From Acorus gramineus (taxonomy: Eukaryota; Streptophyta; Magnoliopsida; Acorales; Acoraceae): a stretch of 64,000 bases of DNA. How positions within the stretch are numbered: position 1 is the first letter of the stretch; every line of letters begins with the position of its first letter. The notes under the pieces are model-generated. The model worked only from the letters and a program-made list of their open reading frames with translations. It made no database searches and was not told where the DNA came from. Shown here in pieces: positions 46,985 to 59,912 of this stretch. The stretch lies in the NCBI GenBank assembly GCA_030737835.1, contig CM060847.1, forward strand, positions 2,398,977 through 2,462,976, read 5' to 3'. A program made the translations under genes and the position numbers.

Positions 46985-49252
46985 TGTATATCAGCGCGTG
47001 GGAAACATATTTAATGAAGCTCTATAGATCATACTTTAAATATCTCATTTTTTTGCCTTCAAATTTAAAGATATTTTAGTGTACTTTCTATTGTATGAAT
47101 CTAAAGCTCTATGGATCATACTTTAAATATTTCATTTTTTTCCTTCAAATTTAAAGATATTGTTAGGTACTTTCTATTATATGAATCTAATTCTTACTAA
47201 ATTAGTATCATTTAAAAGTTGACAACAATGGTTTAAAACAAGATCAATATTAAATACATTAACATATATTTAAAATTAATAATTTTAGAATATTTTAAAT
47301 TAGAATTTATATATGTTTTATGTTGAAATTGCTTGCAATTATTTACTAAGATATTCTTTCAATGATTATATATCTATAAATTAATTTTGGAAGATAAAAT
47401 ATTATTTTAAAATAGAAAATAGATAAAGATTTGGTTTGAGTTTGAGTTTGTATTTGATGCGTGCTCAAAAACACTTTTTAGTTTCTTATATTTAGATTAT
47501 GTTAAATAGAGACATCCATTGGAGATGTTTTAAAGAAAAATAAATTTGATCATAATATTTACATCTATTATTACTTTCTGATTATTTTTCGAGTCTTGAT
47601 TTATTGATTTGTTGAATAGTTCATGACAAAAGATCAACCCTCCCAACTTGGATTTTGATGTTTGATGACACATTAAATTTATGAAGAATATTTTTGTTGG
47701 TATTTAAATTTTGTCATGTGATATTATCTTATATCCCTTGGACAATGGGTTTAGACGTTTACCAAATACATGATAATATATAGCATTGCAACATGCAGGA
47801 ACTTAACTCAATTTTATCTTTGAGAAACTTAATAAATTAGTCTTGTAATATAAATCATTTTTATTTTTAAGTGGCATAGTATAATCTACATATTTTCAAA
47901 TATCAAATTTATCCTTAATGAAATGTCTGGTAATATAAACTAAAAAGAGAGAATTGCTATACGCCCTTATTTTATTATTAATATTTTACATAAATATATA
48001 TAGTTTATCTATACTAGTGAGATAAAAAATGATATAAATCATAATTCAACCATTAGATGAAATATTTAAACCACAATTTCAGAATAAAAATGCTATTATA
48101 ATAATAAAGATATTCTTAATCATTTTATTGTTGAATTGTACTAAAATATCATTTAACCCTTATATTATGATATTTCATTGTCAAAGGGCTTTAAAATGTA
48201 TCTTATTTACTTCAATCTACTTTCTTTTTTTTTAAGAAATGGTAGGTTCTCACCCGAAAATTTAAAGTATACAAAAACAAGCAAGAAAAATAAATAAAAA
48301 GAGAAGCAAAATAAAACTAAAGGTTTTTACCGGGGACAGATAGTCCCACTACCTAGATTTTTTTATTCACCTTCTTAAATCCACACTTTTAATCTTCTAA
48401 CAAATTCGCCGCCTAATAGATATCCCTCCATCCCACCACCCATTATTTTTTAACATTTCACTCTCTCTTCTCCTTGTTTTCTTCCCTCTCATTCTTTGGT
48501 CTACCTCCCTTGCTACCGTGAGAACATTGCCAAACGTTGATCCCTGCGTTTTGCCTCCCCGTGCCGTCGGTTCCCCCATGATGCCCTTCCTATTCTCTCG
48601 GTCCACCATTTATTGTTTTCTTGCGATGCTCTAACAGTAAAACACTAATTTTTAACTATTTCAAAGTTTTAATTAAGCTTATATATGACTGATGGTTGGT
48701 TTATGTATGTATACTGACAAATACAATTCTTTTTGTGTATCATTCCAAATTTTCAATGTTTAAGAGGATATATGAATGTTTTCTCATGTTGATGAATGTG
48801 TTAAGTGTTTATTTCAACAAATATTTTAGTTTTTGTAGAAGCACTTGTTGATATTATAACTGTGTTACTTTAAACAATGTTCATATGCTTTTGAATGGTG
48901 GTGTTGATAGCTTTTAATACAAGTATAACTTTGAATGGTGGTTTTGATTAAATGTTAGATGGCTTTTCTTTGCAAGAATGGCTTTGAATGTTCATATGGT
49001 TCATGTGAAGAGACTTGAGCATGTCAATAAGTAACTCTTGTTGAATTTGTGATTTTTTCCCTTATGTTTTATGAGAAAACTTGATTTATGCAAGAATTGA
49101 CACACAAACTGTTTAACAATACACATATACTCGACACACAATGTGTTTACCCTATCAGAAAAATATTAAAGCTTCATACAATTATATATTTGATAGTAAC
49201 CGTCTCTAATTACTATAACCATTGACACTGATATAGTCAAACACACAATTAT
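46985..49252. other. Gene-poor AT-rich DNA
   Basis: No exons recognised. At 47017-47190 an 87-bp unit starting AAGCTCTATAGATCATAC is duplicated in tandem (47017 and 47104). 48380-48620 is less AT-rich, but its minus-strand frame (Arg-rich) matches no family I know. Confidence 0.5.
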
Positions 49253-49610
49253 GACTCATTCCAGAACCTATAGGTTTTTTTTTCTGTTCCTATTGACAGA
49301 GACATTGTCTAGAAAATATAAATATGTAGACACCCCATGTGTCTAACTTATTCCAGAATCTATTTTTCTATTTTCATTGACAGAGACATTGTCTAGAAAA
49401 TATAAATATGTCAACACCTCATGTTTCTAACTCATTCCAAAAGCTACGGGTTTCTTTTGTTTCCATCGATAGGGAAATATATCGACACTCTATGTGTCTA
49501 ACTCATCAAGAACTTATGGGTATGTTTTATGTTTCCATTGACAAGGACATTGTTTAAGAAATATAAATATGTAGATACCCCTATGTGTCTAACTCATCCA
49601 GAACCTACAT
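49253..49610. repeat. Minisatellite, about 5 units of 71-91 bp
   Basis: Units begin near TCTAACTCATTCCAGAACCT at 49253, 49341, 49425, 49496 and 49587. Each contains a version of CCATTGACAGAGACATTGTC, then ATAAATATGTAGACACC. Units have diverged by 10-25%. The array ends at a T15 run followed by G18. Confidence 0.75.
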
Positions 49611-49642
49611 TTTTTTTTTTTTTTGGGGGGGGGGGGGGGGGG
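49610..49642. repeat. T15/G18 homopolymer junction
   Basis: Fifteen T are followed directly by eighteen G (49625-49642). The G run could form a quadruplex. Long homopolymers are also where assemblies are least reliable, so the exact length is uncertain. Confidence 0.8.
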
Positions 49643-51602
49643 TGTTTGGGTGGTGGGCTTGTCTAAGCTAATTTTGTAGGGTGGTGGTAACAATAAGGTG
49701 TGCTCTTCCTCATTATAAATGAGTTGTGTATGGATGGCATTCCTGTAATTAAAGGTGGTGACTAAAAAATGAGGGTGGTGACAATATCGCTGCCCGTTTT
49801 TACTGTCACCCAATATAAAACCCATGTTTGATGTTGTTTTGGGCTTTTAAGTATAGATTGAAGAATGACTTCAATCTATACTTAAAAGCCCATGTTCAGT
49901 GGAACAGTATTACCTAAATAATTGAGAAGTAAAAATTTATTTTTTTTATATTATTATTTTATATAGATATTTATTATTTGCATTAGAATTGTAGTGACAT
50001 AAGAAAGAAAGTAGGTTATATATATTTAGGGTTTAACTCAAATATACAATACAAAAAAGAAAATGATATATATTTAAATCATCATTAAACAAGAGATATG
50101 TAAATCAATACCTTCTCAAACTCAAGGTGGATCATCCATTGCTGAAGAAAATATATAACGTTAAAATGCGTGTGACCTTGTTAAAATATCAAACAATTGA
50201 ATAGAATATGAAATATAGGGGAAGTGCAAATGTGCTTGCAAAAAAAATGATGACAAACAAGGCAATCATACGAAAAATTAGAATAAAGCCAAATGACTTT
50301 GGTAGGAATAGAAGACACGACAATTTGAATGTTACTGTTGTTGCCATAGTTTGAGGCAGAGAGGACGACACCCATGTCATGTAAAAGATGTTAAAGCCAA
50401 ATAATTTCGATAGGAATGGAACTCATGACACGATTTTTTGCAATTATGCTAAGATAAGAAAAAAATGTTTTCTTTTTTTTGGGCCTTCCGGAGATGAGAA
50501 AATCACCAAGAAACATATATTAGTCGTAGAAAATGATCAGAAAATCACTTACCCAACTAGCATCAACATAAATTTGAAGCACAAATGAAGAAGAAGATAA
50601 TAATATAAGTATGAGAAGTAGCTAAGATGACAAATGATCTAAAGAATAGTAGAATGATGAGTTTTTAAAGACAATAATAAACCGTCTCATAATGTGCATA
50701 GCATATGCCATATCAACACACACCCCCATTAGGCAAACCCAAGTTCAAGTCCTCCCATCCGCAGTTCTCTAGACTGGTTTCATGTGCTTAGGATCCACAG
50801 TTTTCTGGACCCGTGATGATTCCAACGTTTCTAGTACTAGAAATAGTTAACCCATCATACATGAAGGGTTTATATGCCAATAGAGTTATTGCATATAAAA
50901 AAAATACTTAGAGCATCTCCAATTCATATCTTCATTTTTTCCCCCTCAAAATGGAAAAACAATCACACACTCTCACTTTTCTTTTCTCATTTTCCAATGA
51001 GTTCTCCAACCCTCATCTCTAAATTTTCCTTCCTCAAAATAAAATAACATAAATACAGATTCAATAAATTAAGTATTTATAATTATTTTTGTTGCTCACT
51101 ATCTTTGTTTGTTCTTCCTTTTATTTTAGTAAATAAAAAATTTAAAAGCGCATTTTTTTATTGTGGACCCCACTAATATATAACTAAAAATAAAAAAATT
51201 AATAAAATAAAAACACAAACGGTCAAAAAATTAAAATCTTGATCTTCAAAGTTGCAGCATCTCCATGAAAATTCATAGTTAATTCATAGTTATTGTGGAC
51301 CCTTGCATATAAAAAAAGGAATGATGAATACTAGTATATCCAAACAGTACTCTTATAAAGTGTTACAATAAGGACAAATTTGACCAATGGATATGATGGC
51401 CATTTCCTCTAAAGACAGAAGATAGCACAATAAATTTGTTGAGCTTTAATACTCGTAGTGGAACCTATTCGGTCTAATTACATATCGATACCTAGGGTCT
51501 ACCAGTTGTACAACCACACCCCTACTTTTGTTACAAACAAATACCTTATCCAAATTTTTAGATTTATATCCAGGTCCCTAATAACATGTTCATTCAAACA
51601 AA
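49643..51602. other. Gene-poor AT-rich DNA
   Basis: No gene or clear transposon recognised. A perfect inverted repeat (TTGAAGAATGACTTCAA with CTATACTTAAAAGCCCA arms) surrounds 49865. Short open frames here show no family similarity. Confidence 0.5.
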
Positions 51603-53541
51603 CTAGTTAATGCACATGTGCGTCGCACATGAATTTAAAACATTATTTATGATCATTATTTTGTTTTGATTGCTAAACGAAGTGTGAAATTCATATAATA
51701 AATAAAAAATAAATATAGATATTATACTACTAATAAAATATATTTAAATTTCAACATTGTACTATATCATATTAATTTAATAAAATAGTTAGAAATAATT
51801 TTATATGGTTAAATTAGGAGTACTAAATTTCACATATAGTTTCAAATTTTTTTAGTATAATTTGAAGTATAATTAAAATAGATTTTGAAATCTCAATAGT
51901 AAATTTTTTCAATAGATTTAATTATATTTAATACTGATAATATTAAAAATATATATGTAAATCAAATTATCTAATTTAAATTAATATATAATATTATCTT
52001 ATAATATATAATTTATCCATATTTATTAGTCTTAAGTAAATTTTATTGCCTTGTCTTACGAATCATTATCCTATCCTTATCATAATATTTCAATTTTATT
52101 TATTTAAATAATATTTATCTATATCTTATTAATATCTTATTAATACATATCTAAAATATTTATTTTAAATCTATCTTAAAACATCCAAATCAATCCATAA
52201 ATGATCAATTTTAAAATTTGTAGCTAATCAATTTTAAGTTATGTAATTATTAAAATACCTTGTAGAGACAATTAAAATTTTAAATCAATTTTCAAAATTT
52301 AAATGAATAATCTTATAATATTTTATTTTTTATATATGTCATATCAATTTGGAGTTATTTTTTTAAAATAAATTTCAAATACAATCCATTAAAATATTAA
52401 AAAAATCAACAATATGTTAAACTTAATTAAATACTTTATGATATGAAAAGTATAACAGAGATTATTGCATCCATACAATTTAATATCCATACAATTTCTG
52501 TCTAAATTCCAAAAAAAAAACTTTCTATAAACATATTCAATCAAAATTCTAAAAGAAAATGCAATATTAAGTTAAACTAAGAGAATATTAAAAATTATTT
52601 AATAGAAATTTCAGAAAAATAAATAAATAAATAAACAAACAAAAATTTATATACATACCTTTTCTGTCTCTTTGTATTTGTTTTTTCAAAAATAAGGGAT
52701 TGAAGATTTAAATATGATATTGCTTTATGTGATACCTGCATTCAAAAGATGACAAATGTTTTAGATATTATTAATTAACATCTATATAAAAATAAATAAA
52801 GAACTAATAAATTAGTAAATAATGAAAGATCTTAATCTGAAATTTTAACACAAAAAAAAATCTCCAAAATTCAATTTTAGATATTAAAGCTTTTGTGAAT
52901 GATTGGGGGTTCATAGGTTATTTATAGGCATGTAAGATATATGTGTAATTCCAATTATATTATAAAATCATAACAAATTCTATTTACATCTTAAATTTGA
53001 TCAACAATTAAATTATTTTTGAAATTCTTCAAAGATCATAAATTTTCACCTATAACACCGATTTTTGTGATCTATATATCGTTGGAAGAGTATTTTGATA
53101 TATACTTATGACTGTGAAATAACATTTTTCAAAAAATGAATATTTCACGATGAAAAATGAGATCAAATGTTGCAAACACATTTGACCCGAAATCAGCTAT
53201 TTATACCTTAAAATAAGATAAAACCTATTTTAAAATTAATAATCAATTAAATATAAATTTAAACTGATTTTACCATAATTTTAAAATAAATATAAATTGG
53301 ATAAGATTTGATAATGGATTATATAAATAATAAAAAATACTCTATTTTTTCTTTATTTTTTTTCAAAATATTTTTTTTGATATAAAATCTAATTTGTTAA
53401 ATAAAATCTAGTATATTAAAAATATAGGTAAAATTTTGTTGATAGATACAATTTGTATTTTTATTTAATTTCAAAGAGTAAAATCAAATAAAATGTTTTA
53501 GCTCTCAATTCATACTTTTTATAGTAGTATTGAAGTATTGA
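51603..53541 (-). mobile_element. Non-autonomous Helitron, minus strand
   Basis: On the minus strand the 3' end is a hairpin CATGTGC-GAC-GCACATG (about 51614-51630), 9 nt, then CTAG|T (51606-51603). The 5' end candidate is TCAATACTACTATAAAAAG at 53533, or an upstream overlapping TCAATACTTCAATACTAC at 53541 preceded by A. TC...hairpin-CTAG without target duplication is the Helitron pattern. It is about 1.9 kb, very AT-rich, with no helicase. Confidence 0.55.
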
Positions 53542-54059
53542 TATTTTTCAATTTGCATACCTCTGTTTAGGAGTGCGATAAAATTACAGAATCACTTGAT
53601 TTCATTTATTTGGTTTACAATGACTTGCAAACACGCGCATTTGGGAATCCATTTTTCTAGTCTGAAATCATATCTCAACTGTGTTGCCCATTTGTTGTAC
53701 ATGCAGCTGGACTGTCCATTATGTCTGAGGTATGGAATCCAATGTTCCTTAAATTCATTTTAATATAACAACAAATGTACATCCAAAGTCATCCCCTCTC
53801 CCTGAAAGTTCTTCATGGGCCTACCACCGCAGAGCGTTCGCTGGGCCCAGCCCGACCTCATCTCCACAAAATCATCGTATCAATCGGAGCCCATCAATCC
53901 GACGGTCACCATCTCCCCACCGTACGGTACCAGTGGACCCCGTCAAGGAGCATCTAAGACCGATCGATCGAACGGACTTTGTTTTAACTTGAGAACAGAT
54001 CGCCACCGCCTAATATTATTGTCGTCTTTCACTGTGTAAATACGAAAAACAAAAAAAAA
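53542..54059. other. Distal upstream region of the LC8 gene
   Basis: From about 53800 the base composition rises in GC (CCGACGGTCACC, CCACCGTACGG), which fits promoter DNA that belonged next to the LC8 gene before a MITE was inserted. A short exon-like piece, CAG|CTGGACTGTCC...CTGAG|gtatgg (about 53707-53729), lies nearby, but nothing supports it further. Confidence 0.4.
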
Positions 54060-54614
54060 CCAAATCGAAAGTTTTTTTTTTTTTTGCATGTATACCCCCA
54101 ACAAAAACCTCATTTTAACGTTATACCCCGTCTAATAGTCTAATTGCATACATGTCCCTATAAAACCTCATTGATGTACACCTATGCCCATGCAATTACA
54201 TTTGTCAACTGCAGTTAGAATTCTCTGTTAATATTCCATTAACATCGTTAACCCGCATACAAAATGAATATAATGCCCTTCTTCAACCTCCAACAACTTA
54301 TATGAACAGAAAAATTTTTATAATAATATTTTATTCATGACTTTAATAGAATGTTTTCCTCTGTTTTACGGTGATTATGGACTTCCAAGTAACGATTGAT
54401 GGAGTCATGGAAGAGCATATTCGTAGGGACCTGTTTCAATGGTGAAGCTCAATCGAAACCACACATGCAGCCAAGGAACGCACGTGACGTGCATGCTAAC
54501 AGGGTGAAACGAGTTCAAGATTTTGTAAGGGTATGTATGCAATTAGCTTTTAAAAAGGGTATAACGCTAAAATAAGGTTTTGTAGGGGTATAAATGCAAG
54601 AAACCCAAATCGAA
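54060..54614. mobile_element. Mutator-type MITE in the LC8 promoter
   Basis: The target duplication CCAAATCGAA is perfect at 10 bp (54060-54069, 54605-54614). Long inverted arms: TTGCATGTATACCCC and ACGTTATACCCC on the left match GGGGTATAAATGCAAG and GGGTATAACGCT on the right. TAATTGCATACATGTCCCTA also pairs with AGGGTATGTATGCAATTA. A 9-11 bp duplication with long arms is the Mutator pattern. It is 535 bp and non-coding. Confidence 0.8.
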
Positions 54615-54700
54615 CGCCTTTTGATACTCTCACACTCCCTTTCGACGTTCATTCGCTTCGAAGGTATTCAACGGTACAGGATCACGATCTTTGAGTGGAT

Positions 54701-54707
54701 TATAAAT
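54701..54707 (+). promoter_or_regulatory. TATA box of the LC8 gene
   Basis: TATAAAT lies 92 nt upstream of the ATG at 54793 and about 90 bp downstream of the MITE. The core promoter is therefore native, while everything farther upstream is separated by the element. Confidence 0.5.
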
Positions 54708-54792
54708 TGGAGGTGTGGGTATATCGAGTCCGAGCAGAGCAAAATAGGAGAGCTTGAACTGGAGTTTCAGAGAGGGCTTTTGAGAGAGGGAG

Positions 54793-57700
54793 ATGGAGGA
54801 GATCCGAAAAGGCGGAGCCGCCTATCAGAGGCCCTCATCGGAGGACCGGAAGTCCTCCTCCGCCTCGGCCGCCTCCGCCGCCTCCGTGATCGCGGCGGCG
54901 AAGAAGGTGGTGGTGAAGAGCGCGGACATGAAGGAGGAAATGCAGAAGGAGGCGATCGATTGCGCTCTCTCGGTCTGTCTTTCACTCTCTCTCTCGCTGT
55001 CTCTCACTGTGAATTTGGTGGTTGATCTGTTGTTGGCGATGAATGTTTAGGCGTTTGAGAAGCATGGGGTGGAGAAGGACATAGCGGAGCACATCAAGAA
55101 GGAGTTCGACAAGAACCACGGCCCGACCTGGCATTGTATCGTCGGCCGCAACTTCGGTACGCATCGCAGCGTCTCTCCTCTTCGTCTCAAATTGTGCGGT
55201 TCATTTTGTTATTTTTCGTTGGATCTGTGTGGTTTGGCTGTGGATTTTTAAATATTTTTGTTGTGTTAGTCGATTGTCGCTTGTTTGGATTGTCGCTTGT
55301 GTTAGTCGATCTCCACGAGCATTGCATTTGCATTGAAAAAGATGAGACCTTTGACACTAACAAATAAATGCATTGACAAAATCTGAGATTGGGCAAGTAA
55401 GAAGGCTTTATGATAGTGTTGATTTTTTTTTTTTTTGGTGTACTCTATGGAAGGGGCATTCAAACTCAGAGCCTGGATTTCTGTCGTTGATGCTTGTTAT
55501 ACAATATAAGGTGATGACAGAATGAGGCGTTTGTGAGCCTGTGATTCAGCAAAAGATGTCTGTTATCATGATTTAAAGAGTTGTTGGAGACTCACAAGAA
55601 GGAAATGCATACATGAATATTTGGGGTCACTTTTTTGAATTGCTCCATATGTTGAAGGACATATTTGGTTTTTCCACCAAGAAAATGATAACCCTTTTTT
55701 AATTTGGTGCAACTACTCTGGTTGGAATAGTGGAATGTGCATATCACTAGCAAACAAGTGCATTGCCAAGGAGATATTCAGCAAGTAGGAAATTCTTTGC
55801 GACTGTTGAATTTTCGTGCTTGTTGGAAGGGAAACTCAGAGCTTGTATTTCCTCCTCCATACATGTCATACAACATAAAGTAATGACAGAGTTCAGGCAT
55901 TTGTGAGTCTAAGATTCACCAAAAGATGTCTGTTATCATGGTTAAAAGAGTTGTTGGTGACTCACAAAAAGGAAAATGAATTTATATATTGTTGTGGTGC
56001 GGACAAATTTTGCTCTTCACCAAGAAGATGAGAAGCCTTTTTAAGATCTGGTGCACCTGCTTTGGCTGGAAGAGAGGAAACTGGAGATTAGGAACTTCTT
56101 CCAAGGGATGTGTAACTCCAAGAACCGTGACTCATGAACACAATTTTCTAGGATTATTGGAGTAAATGTCTGATGCTGATCTATTTTTCCTTTCACATAT
56201 TGAGGTGAATCCAGTAAGTGATACAAATTCGAGTTTAGTTAACTTCATTGGAATTATCAGCTGTGCAAAATCATTAGTGAATTACAGTTTTTTCTGTTAT
56301 TCAGAATATCAGATGATTGCTTGTCTTACCTTGCCTTTTCTTGTCTCATTTTTTTATGCATCAAATAGAAAGTTGGGAGTGTGTTGGTAGCAAAAGCCTG
56401 ACAAAATTGATGAGTAGTACTGTAGTAGTATTTTGACCCATGTAATTTTTGCATTTCTTCTACTCTCCTTACCAAAAACCATTTATTTTATAGCATTTTG
56501 TGCTTTCTTTAATTATCTAAGAAACCTCCTTCAACTAGCTTCAGTATTTTGTTAAATTTATGTGTAGGAAAAAAAATCTCAGGTCATGTGGGGAGTTTTC
56601 TATGGACAAATATAAATATTCAAGAGTGTAATAGATAGACCATAAAATGTGAAAAATGGAGAGCTTGAAATGCAGCTTACCCTTAGAACCCTCGTCTCCT
56701 TTTGTTCGAGGGGCACCATTTAATATTATGATGCTCCAAACTTTCCTTAAAAAGAAAAAGGAAGCTTCTTTACCCTCAGATCTATTGTACACAGACTAAT
56801 TTTGGCCTCAAGAAGTAACACATAAAAACAATTACTGTCAGCTTAATGAGGGAAAGTGAAATGTTGGATGGATCATAGGTTAGCTACAGATGTGGAGATG
56901 AAATTGAAAATCATCGCAGAAACAAGATGAGTGGGAGATTGCAAATAAAACGTGGAAGAAGACAAATTTTCTTTATCCAAGTTAGAAATCTAGGGGGTTC
57001 TATGCTACCTGGTTAAACTCTTTGTTTCTTCCATGGGAGAACATTGAAAAGATTGTTTTGAAATAACAAAGAAGCAAGCAAGCTTGCATCACATTGAAAC
57101 TGCTCATTCATGGATGGCTCCATATGCCAAAAAACATTTTCTATTTTATGAAAATTGCTCTCATGATGAATGAGCGGCCTGTTCTGGACAATTGGGTGAC
57201 ATAAACTATGAAAGACTATTTAGTAGTGATGATGTGTGCATTCTATGGCATTCTATGATAAGATGGGGTGTTGGAATCAATGAATCATGCTTGAAGAAAA
57301 TATTGAACTAATCTTGCTGAGCACCTTATCATCCTCACATGAAAACTTCTGCCAGGATAATAAGTCCATTCAACTGATACATCTACCACACAATAAAATA
57401 ATACACAATCTATTTGGTTCTTAACACCTAAGGGCTTCAAGCATCAATGCCAACACTTCCCTTCATTGAAAAGGCACTTGAACTTGCTTACTTACCCATA
57501 TTGTGTTTGTTCATGAAGCATGTTCTTAAGGTTTGAGAGGATGTTAGTTAGCCGGTAAAGTGGTTCATCTTTGTGAATGTTCTAAATTAATCCCTCTGAA
57601 AATTTCTATATCCTGATTTCCACCAGTTATTTTATTGTTTAAATTCCTTGGTTTATCGAATAATCAGCCTTGAGTATAGAAGAGAGAAGGTCATGCATCT

Positions 57701-59912
57701 TTGTTTAGTCTATTCAAATTCAACTTCAGTCTATTGATAATTTTTTTTATTAAATACCAATTGCCCATACTAACTTTAGAGTTTAATATTTCAATTTTTC
57801 ATTGTAAGGTGATAGATTATCGTATCCCTTTTTTTATAGTCTTTTGAGCTTCATCCTTGCTATATTAGTGCAATATTTCGATATGAAGAAAGTTGATTTA
57901 GGTGACAAAGATAGAAAGCACAAAGTCAATACTTTTCCTACTCAGGTCCAAGAAGTCAAGGTCTCATTTATGCCTTGCCGGGAAGGAGTGTAAAACTGAG
58001 CATATGTGCAAAAGTGGATCCGTGATCTGATTCCAGTATGCATTAGCTACATTAACATATTATTTAAAAAATTATATCTGTTTGTTGAATATTTTCCTGT
58101 TTTTAAAAAATAGTAATTTGAATATGTCATCTTCCATTTCTAATGGAAGGTTAATATTCTTTTATTGGAGTTTATGGATATATCCATGTAAGTATATATT
58201 TTTAAGGGTTGAATGTCAGAATTATTTTGTGTGACCTTGATAGGTTGGTTCAACTGGCTTTCTTGATTAATTGTTTTGGTGCTTTTTTCTTGATAAATTA
58301 GTCAATGGATCTTCAAGATTTGATAATAATAGGATTTGGAGGATTAAGATTGTGTTGTAATCATCAACTGTCATGGAAATTGTATACTGTGTTCTGCAAA
58401 TCCCGTGATGCAGGTTTTTGATATGTCAGTATCATGTTGCTCTTCAAATTGCATTCACGGATTCCCTTAGTTTTGTGCCTCATCCAAAGTGGATGATGCT
58501 TGAATTACCACAAGCAAACTTACCCATTTCCTACCCGAATCATGTACCCAACTAGTTCAATCAAAATTGAATCTGAATGTTGAATGTGGTAACTACTGAA
58601 TTACTTCTAAATGAAAAACATTATATTGTTGGAATCCCTTGAACCAATTGCATGTATAAACCGATTCAAATTTGACAATAAATCTTTTCTGTGTGACAAG
58701 AAAATTATTTAATTAAATGAAAAGTATATGTAACCTGAAATCTCATGAAAATTGATTTTTAAGCTAATCATTACGTGACACATCAGGGGGTAAGCAAAGG
58801 ATGAGATTCCCAGGATAAGTGTAGCACCATTTGTTCTGAATATGCAAAGCTCTTAAAAATGTTTTCGCGTTTACCTACTACCTATACTTTACTTCTCAAG
58901 GCTCTCTTTATTCATCAGGTGTCTCCAATTTTTCTTGACCTACTAAAACTCACAATCTATACATTCTTGCTTCCTATTTTCCTATCAATTTTTTCATGCT
59001 GGTAAATAAATATTTTCTAGTTGCTATACATGCGATATTTTCATTCTTATTGCATTCTGGTTTCCAAAAGCAGTCATGTTCTGGCAGTTTTGCCAGTGGT
59101 TTTTTAGGTGTGTTTAAAGGAACCATTCTGGAATTCTTAACTGCCTCAAATTTTCCCTGAGTTATCAATTTATGATACATGAGTGTGGCAGTGTGATATT
59201 TGAGCCACCCCAAACAAGAGAAACATTATAATGGTATCAGACACAATATACTGTGTGAAATTTGTATTTGATATTTAAGCTTTCTATTACATGTAGCTAT
59301 ATGATATTTGAGCCACCACAAACAGGTGATGAGACACATGTGAGAATGAATGGCTGATAGCATCAAATGCGCCAATAAGTTATAAAGCTATCATCAGTCA
59401 CAAGATACTGTGTGAAGTTTTTGTTATATATGTTGGCTGCTTCTGCTACCTTCCCTATTTCAAGAGAAACTATAAGCTTTAGAATTTGTGCACTTTCTTT
59501 GATATGTACACTGGTTGCTCCAGGATAGATGATGGTGCAGCTTTTCTGCTAGGACCATTTGGCTGGTGGGTGATAGTGTGAATTATTTGCTCGAATGATA
59601 ATTCCCTTATAAATAAAAATATATCTAGTTTTTTACCTGCTGATTTTCAGATGTCCGATTTCATCACAAAAGATTTTTGGACAAATTTATCTCTGGTTCA
59701 ACGGGTGGTGTGGCATAATTGATTTAGCCTGTTAGTTACACAATCGCTGTTGTTATCATCTGTATTGTATCATGTGAAGCTGCCGTTAGTATAATCGATC
59801 TCCATTTTTTGCTTTCTTTCTGACCTCAGGTTCATACGTGACTCACGAGACGAACCATTTCGTGTACTTCTATTTGGACCAAAAGGCGATATTGTTGTTC
59901 AAGTCTGGCTGA
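54793..59912 (+). CDS. Dynein light chain LC8 type (DYNLL family), 3 exons, 122 aa
   Basis: Exons 54793-54972, 55051-55156 and 59830-59912, all GT-AG and in frame. The LC8 domain runs from about residue 39 to the end: [77 protein letters not shown]8 is a small dimer that binds short linear motifs (TQT type) in many partners and pairs them. Flowering plants lack the dynein heavy chain, so in plants it acts as a hub apart from dynein. The first 38 residues are a Ser/Ala-rich extension ([11 protein letters not shown]) that animal LC8 lacks, with GC-rich codons. Intron 2 is 4673 bp and holds a tandem duplication. A MITE lies just upstream. Confidence 0.95.
55366..56085. repeat. Tandem duplication in LC8 intron 2
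   Basis: Copy 1 (about 55366-55750) and copy 2 (about 55756-56085) run parallel: TGCATTGACAAA/TGCATTGCCAAG at the start, CAAAAGATGTCTGTTATCAT in both, AAAGAGTTGTTGG, and CACCAAGAA(A/G)ATGA. Identity is roughly 75-80%, so it is old. Confidence 0.75.

Noticed and set aside
48397-48609. Arg-rich 70-codon minus-strand frame as a gene
   Set aside because: The composition is a by-product of the CT-rich plus strand, and there is no family similarity or splice partner.
53707-53729. Small exon CTGGACTGTCC...CTGAG with consensus splice sites
   Set aside because: It is only 23 nt and has no upstream or downstream coding partner. It could be chance.
54594-55025. 143-codon plus-strand frame at the start of the LC8 gene
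   Set aside because: It runs through the MITE end, the 5' UTR, exon 1 in the wrong frame and the first intron. The LC8 frame explains the region.
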